The notes under the pieces were generated by a model. That model was not told the DNA's origin. It worked only from the letters and a program-made list of their open reading frames with translations, and searched no databases. Below, one piece after another: positions 62,476 through 64,000 of a stretch of DNA of 64,000 bases; the first letter of the stretch is position 1, and the number at the start of each line of letters is the position of its first letter. The translations under genes were made by a program, and so were the position numbers. The stretch comes from 66-474 sp035688305. GTDB taxonomy: Bacteria > Pseudomonadota > Gammaproteobacteria > Xanthomonadales > Rhodanobacteraceae. The stretch covers positions 7,807 to 71,806 of the forward strand of contig DASSNC010000013.1 of the NCBI GenBank assembly GCA_035688305.1. Reading direction: 5' to 3'.

Positions 62476-63855
62476 ATGACCCAGCGCATTCTTACCGGCA
62501 TCACCACCTCCGGCACGCCACACCTCGGCAACTACGTCGGCGCCATCCGGCCGGCGATCGCGGCCAGCCGCAAAGCCGATACCGACAGCTTCTTTTTCCT
62601 CGCCGATTACCACGCCCTGATCAAGTGCGACGACCCGGCGCGGATCGCGCGCTCGCGGCTGGAAATTGCGGCAACCTGGCTGGCCTGCGGACTCGATCCC
62701 GCGCGTGTGACGATGTACCAGCAATCGGATATCCCCGAGATTCCCGAGCTGACATGGATCCTCACCTGCGTGACTGCGAAAGGCCTGCTCAACCGCGCGC
62801 ATGCGTACAAGGCCGCGGTCGATGCGAACACCAGCAAGGGTGAAGACCCGGACGCCGCCATTACGGCCGGCCTGTACATGTATCCGGTGCTGATGTCCGC
62901 CGACATCCTGCTGTTCAACGCGAACAAGGTGCCGGTCGGACGCGACCAGGTGCAACACATCGAAATGGCGCGCGACGTCGGCCAGCGCTTCAACCACATC
63001 TACGGCAAGGTGTGGCGCGCTGCCGGCGGCAAGGACGATCCGTTCGTGCTGCCCGAACCGGCGATCGAGGAATCCGTCGCCACCCTGCCCGGCCTCGACG
63101 GCCGCAAGATGTCCAAGAGTTACGACAACACCATCCCGCTGTTCGAAGGCGGCGCCAAGGCCACGCGCGATGCCATCGCGAAGATCGTCACCGATTCACG
63201 CACACCCGGCGAAGCGAAGGACCCGGATTCATCCAGCCTGTTCGCGATTTATCGTGCCTTCGCCGGCGACGGGGAATCCGCCGGATTCCGCACCGCACTG
63301 CAGGATGGCATGGGCTGGGGCGAGGCGAAGAAGCAACTGTTCGAACGCATCGATGCGGAACTCGCCCCGCAGCGCGAACGCTACGACGCCCTGATGGCGC
63401 GACCCGGCGACATCGAGGACGCCCTGCACGAAGGCGCGAAGAAAGCGCGCGCCATCGCGATGCCGCGCATCGAGATCATGCGGCGCGCCATCGGCCTCGG
63501 CACGCTGGCTGCGCCCGTGCGCAAAGGCAAGTCCGGGAAAAAGGCCGACAAGCGCGCCCGCGTCGTGTCGTTCCGCGACGATTCCGGATTCCGTTTCCGG
63601 CTGGTCGGTCCCGATGGCGAGGAGCTGCTGCTGTCACGCGCCTTCACCGATCCACGCAGTGCAGGACAGGCATCGCGCGTGCTCGCGGCCGACACCACCG
63701 ATACGGCACTGGTGGTGCTGGATGCCACACGCTTCGGCTTCACCCACGAGCAGGCAACCCTCGCGGAAAGCGCCACGTTCTCCGACACCACATCGCGTGA
63801 CGCCGCGCTTGCCCTCACGCGCGCCGCGCTCGCCAGCTTGCGCGAAGATTCCTGA
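62476..63855 (+). CDS. trpS: tryptophanyl-tRNA synthetase with C-terminal extension
   Basis: 459 aa; ordinary TrpRS has about 330. The HIGH motif is SGTPHLGNYVGAI and the KMSKS loop is GRKMSKSYDN. The catalytic and anticodon parts end near IGLGTLAAPV (about residue 345). A basic linker then leads to an extra domain of about 95 residues: VVSFRDDSGFRFRLVGPDGE, then LLLSRAFTDPRSAGQAS. This resembles small DUF1508/YegP-like folds, which is inference. Charges tRNA-Trp. Confidence 0.93.
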   Translation: MTQRILTGITTSGTPHLGNYVGAIRPAIAASRKADTDSFFFLADYHALIKCDDPARIARSRLEIAATWLACGLDPARVTMYQQSDIPEIPELTWILTCVTAKGLLNRAHAYKAAVDANTSKGEDPDAAITAGLYMYPVLMSADILLFNANKVPVGRDQVQHIEMARDVGQRFNHIYGKVWRAAGGKDDPFVLPEPAIEESVATLPGLDGRKMSKSYDNTIPLFEGGAKATRDAIAKIVTDSRTPGEAKDPDSSSLFAIYRAFAGDGESAGFRTALQDGMGWGEAKKQLFERIDAELAPQRERYDALMARPGDIEDALHEGAKKARAIAMPRIEIMRRAIGLGTLAAPVRKGKSGKKADKRARVVSFRDDSGFRFRLVGPDGEELLLSRAFTDPRSAGQASRVLAADTTDTALVVLDATRFGFTHEQATLAESATFSDTTSRDAALALTRAALASLREDS

Positions 63856-63944
63856 GACAACAGGTTTCGTCGCGATGCATGGCACGGGGCAAGGCAGCGG
63901 AGCCTTGAGTGGCCGTGCCGCCAACGCGCACGACGTTGATCCGG

Positions 63945-64000
63945 TCAACCTGCATCGTTGATGTGTGCGACAACGCCCCGATTGAGCCATTCCTGCAATG
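63945..64000 (-). CDS. possible C-terminus of a gene entering from the right
   Basis: On the minus strand an open frame from the window edge ends at a TGA at 63947-63945 and gives LQEWLNRGVVAHINDAG. It reads like a natural protein end, but 18 codons cannot identify a family. The 89 bp between this stop and the trpS stop hold nothing else clear. Confidence 0.3.
   Translation of the reverse strand, partial: LQEWLNRGVVAHINDAG

Overview
The window is a G+C-rich, densely packed stretch of gammaproteobacterial chromosome, most likely from the order Xanthomonadales and probably Rhodanobacteraceae/Xanthomonadaceae-like. The placement rests on gene order (ruvC-ruvA-kup-ruvB-ybgC-tolQRAB-pal-cpoB-queC, mreBCD-mrdA-rodA, sspA/sspB beside petABC), on a RelA with a degenerate hydrolase half and an EFDD synthetase motif, on tRNA genes that encode their CCA end, and on families of palindromic intergenic repeats that I recall from xanthomonad genomes. 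No species is claimed. Almost everything is housekeeping DNA. I see no phage, CRISPR array, secretion system or biosynthetic cluster.

Layout. 1-12757: envelope and metabolism genes (thiO-like start, NlpC/P60 lipoprotein, DoxX, SlyD, MFS transporter), a solitary RnfB next to endonuclease III, RNase T, a GT2 glycosyltransferase, a Rossmann reductase, a large membrane-anchored repeat protein and RelA. 12758-14360: 1.6 kb without genes, packed with nested palindromic repeats. 14361-21425: sspB-sspA, the complete bc1 complex (petA-petB-petC), DegS, a hydrolase, apt. 21518-27964: glnS, a small-protein stress cluster (BON, two CsbD-like proteins, DUF1328), a deaminase, a VTT-domain membrane protein and a POT transporter. 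27965-29009: a 0.97-kb remnant of an integrated element, bounded by a 40-bp duplication of the 3' part of tRNA-Lys(TTT). It carries an intact RelB/DinJ-like antitoxin and a frameshifted ParE/RelE-like toxin. 29141-42436: the minus-strand queC/tol-pal/ruv/yebC/aspS block. 42549-56090: signalling and metabolic genes (PAS-GGDEF, arginase, Hpt, tRNA-Thr, SPOR, coaX-birA, PhoPQ with a PepSY protein, dusA, adenosine kinase). 56287-63855: the rod-shape/elongasome cluster mreB-mreC-mreD-mrdA-rodA, then trpS. Incomplete genes run off both ends.

How the genes work together. Tol-Pal, MreBCD-PBP2-RodA, the NlpC/P60 and SPOR proteins and DegS form an envelope maintenance and growth theme. RelA, SspA and SspB link starvation to transcription and proteolysis. 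RuvABC and Nth serve DNA repair. PetABC is the respiratory bc1 complex.

The observations most worth a second look are the tRNA-Lys att duplication with its decaying toxin-antitoxin pair, the nested repeat field at 12.8-14.3 kb with a composite element bounded by hairpin inverted repeats, a 258-bp MITE-like insertion between mreD and mrdA, heptamer arrays around the ruvC start, and variant motifs in the bc1 subunits (PVWY in cytochrome b, CPCHHS in the Rieske protein). None of these amounts to a demonstrated new system.
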